Below, piece by piece: positions 22,399 to 23,561 of a stretch of DNA of 23,561 nucleotides. The translations under genes were made by a program, and so were the position numbers. A model generated the notes under the pieces. The model worked only from the letters and a program-made list of their open reading frames with translations, did no database searches and had not been told where the DNA came from. How positions within the stretch are numbered: position 1 is the first letter of the stretch; the number at the start of each line of letters is the position of its first letter. The DNA comes from Mageeibacillus sp. UBA1193 (GTDB lineage: Bacteria; Bacillota; Clostridia; Saccharofermentanales; Saccharofermentanaceae), in contig DBYF01000098.1 of NCBI GenBank assembly GCA_002310155.1, forward strand, positions 4,662 through 28,222, given 5' to 3'.

Positions 22399-23561
22399 TT
22401 ACTCCGTTTTATTTCTACGGATTTCTTCAAACCTGGCCTGCATGGTCGGGTTTCCTTTTATCAGCTTCTTGACGTCCACTTCCTCGACCTTCCTGTTTGC
22501 GATGCGGAGATTGTTATCGGATCCCTGCAGTTCCTTCTTGACCTTCTCGAGGTGCTGGATCGTCTTGTCGATCTCATCGATCGCCTTCTCGAAGTGCGAG
22601 TGCGCCAGGTTATAGTTTCTTCCGAAGTCATCTTTAAACTTCAAGAGGTTTTCTTCGAAATTGGAGATATCGATATCCTGGTTCTTCACGATCGCCAGTT
22701 CCTGCTTATACTTCAGCGCATTTTTCGCGGCATTTCTAAGGAGCGTGATGATCGGGATGAAGCACTGCGGACGCACAACATACATCTTGTCATAGCGGTA
22801 GGAGACATCGACGATCCCCGCGTTATAGAGCTCACTGTCACTCTCAAGGAGTGATACCAGGACAGCGTACTCACAGTTCTTTTCCTTACGGTCCTTATCG
22901 AGTTCCTTGAAGAAGTCCTCGTTCTTATGCTTCGTCGCGGTCTCGTCCATCTCGTTCTTCATCTCGAACATGATGGAGACGATCTCCACGCCATTCTCAT
23001 CCGTCTCGCGGTAGATATAGTCGCCCTTACTTCCGGATCTCGCGTCATTATCCTTCTCGAAATACGCGTTCTGGAAAGCGGTCGCGCGGAGCTGGTTGAA
23101 CTGGATCTCGCAGTGCTGCTCGAGCGTCTCACCGACCATCTTCGTCGACATCCTCGTCTTCAGATCCTTATAGTACGCGATCTGCTCGTCCTTCTGATCG
23201 AGAAGAAGCTTTCTCGTATCCTTTTCCTGTACCAGTGCTTTTTCCAGATCGTGCTTCTCATTAGTCAGCTTCGTCTCGAGGTCGCGCTTCTCGTTCGTAA
23301 GTTTCGTCTCAAGATCTCTCTTCTCCGTCTCGATCTTATTCACGGCTTCCATCACAGCGATGGTCTTCTTATCTTCATAAGAGTTCAGCTCGCTCTGAAG
23401 TGCCGCGGCTTTCTCTTCGGCTTTTCTTACCTGTGCCTGAAGCTTCTGTATCTCTTTGTCGTGCTCTTCCTGAACGCTCAGGCGGATCTTGCTCTCTCTC
23501 GCTTCGATATCTGCCTTGTGCACTGTCTCGAGATTCTTCTCCATCTCTTTGACACGTAATG
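22399..23561 (-). CDS. DUF2130-family coiled-coil/nuclease-fold protein, 5' end beyond window
   Basis: Cytosolic protein of the DUF2130 family. The frame stays open to the right edge (upstream codons read LRVKE before the first internal Met at 23544), and family members usually have an extra N-terminal segment, so the true start lies outside. Counting from that Met: a coiled coil at about 10-130 with 11-residue repeats (74-104), then the DUF2130 core from MSTKMVGETLEQHCEIQFN (132). Asp175 (GSKGDYIY) and Glu194-x-Lys196 (MFEMKNE) have the spacing of a PD-(D/E)XK nuclease site, as predicted for this family. The C-terminus (about 320-381) is helical and charged. The function is not established; a DNA or RNA nuclease tied to a scaffold is possible. 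It is convergent with the CAP lipoprotein and shares no operon here. Confidence 0.9.
   Translation of the reverse strand, partial: LRVKEMEKNLETVHKADIEARESKIRLSVQEEHDKEIQKLQAQVRKAEEKAAALQSELNSYEDKKTIAVMEAVNKIETEKRDLETKLTNEKRDLETKLTNEKHDLEKALVQEKDTRKLLLDQKDEQIAYYKDLKTRMSTKMVGETLEQHCEIQFNQLRATAFQNAYFEKDNDARSGSKGDYIYRETDENGVEIVSIMFEMKNEMDETATKHKNEDFFKELDKDRKEKNCEYAVLVSLLESDSELYNAGIVDVSYRYDKMYVVRPQCFIPIITLLRNAAKNALKYKQELAIVKNQDIDISNFEENLLKFKDDFGRNYNLAHSHFEKAIDEIDKTIQHLEKVKKELQGSDNNLRIANRKVEEVDVKKLIKGNPTMQARFEEIRRNKTE

Overview
The window reads as chromosomal DNA of an anaerobic member of the Bacillota, probably class Clostridia. The evidence is a [FeFe]-hydrogenase maturation GTPase (HydF), a complete V/A-type ATPase operon in the same order as the Enterococcus hirae ntp operon, a Bce-type peptide-resistance ABC pair, and GGAGG-type ribosome binding sites at most genes. 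The genus cannot be told from this sequence. I see no tRNA, rRNA, CRISPR array, insertion sequence or prophage gene. No gene-free stretch exceeds 300 bases; the longest is about 280 bases (10368-10647).

Left half (1-10367), every gene on the minus strand. From high to low coordinates these are: an ABC-2 type exporter (ATPase plus a permease with about 12 membrane segments) followed by an unrecognised cytosolic 230-residue protein; an NAD-dependent epimerase/dehydratase ending in a structured 3' region with a strong terminator; a tightly coupled four-gene operon (isochorismatase-type hydrolase, chloramphenicol-acetyltransferase-like protein, nadA, mnmA) with 4-base ATGA overlaps at two of its three junctions; and a BceA/BceB-like ATPase and permease, the permease running off the left edge. 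The mnmA-bceA gap holds a BceR-type inverted repeat and a hairpin that contains the bceA-like Shine-Dalgarno.

Centre (10648-20116), plus strand. Nine genes encode a full V/A-type ATPase in the order G/H-I-K-E-C-F-A-B-D. The membrane-ring subunit K keeps the residues that bind Na+ in E. hirae, so Na+ coupling is predicted. The operon is followed by an unrecognised two-helix membrane protein at the place where E. hirae carries ntpJ.

Right end (20126-23561). hydF (minus) converges on the membrane protein gene, with an 8-bp hairpin whose loop holds the hydF stop codon. A CAP/SCP-domain lipoprotein (plus) has a long Thr/Pro-rich linker and a clear promoter overlapped by an inverted repeat. A DUF2130 coiled-coil/nuclease-fold protein (minus) enters from the right edge without its start.

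The most notable points are the CAT-like protein with Lys in place of the catalytic His inside a NAD/tRNA-thiolation operon, the layered regulatory gap before the Bce-like transporter, the structured RNA region at 5921-6036, the inverted repeat on the CAP-gene promoter, and the two unrecognised proteins at 7267-7959 and 19397-20116. None of these alone proves a new system.
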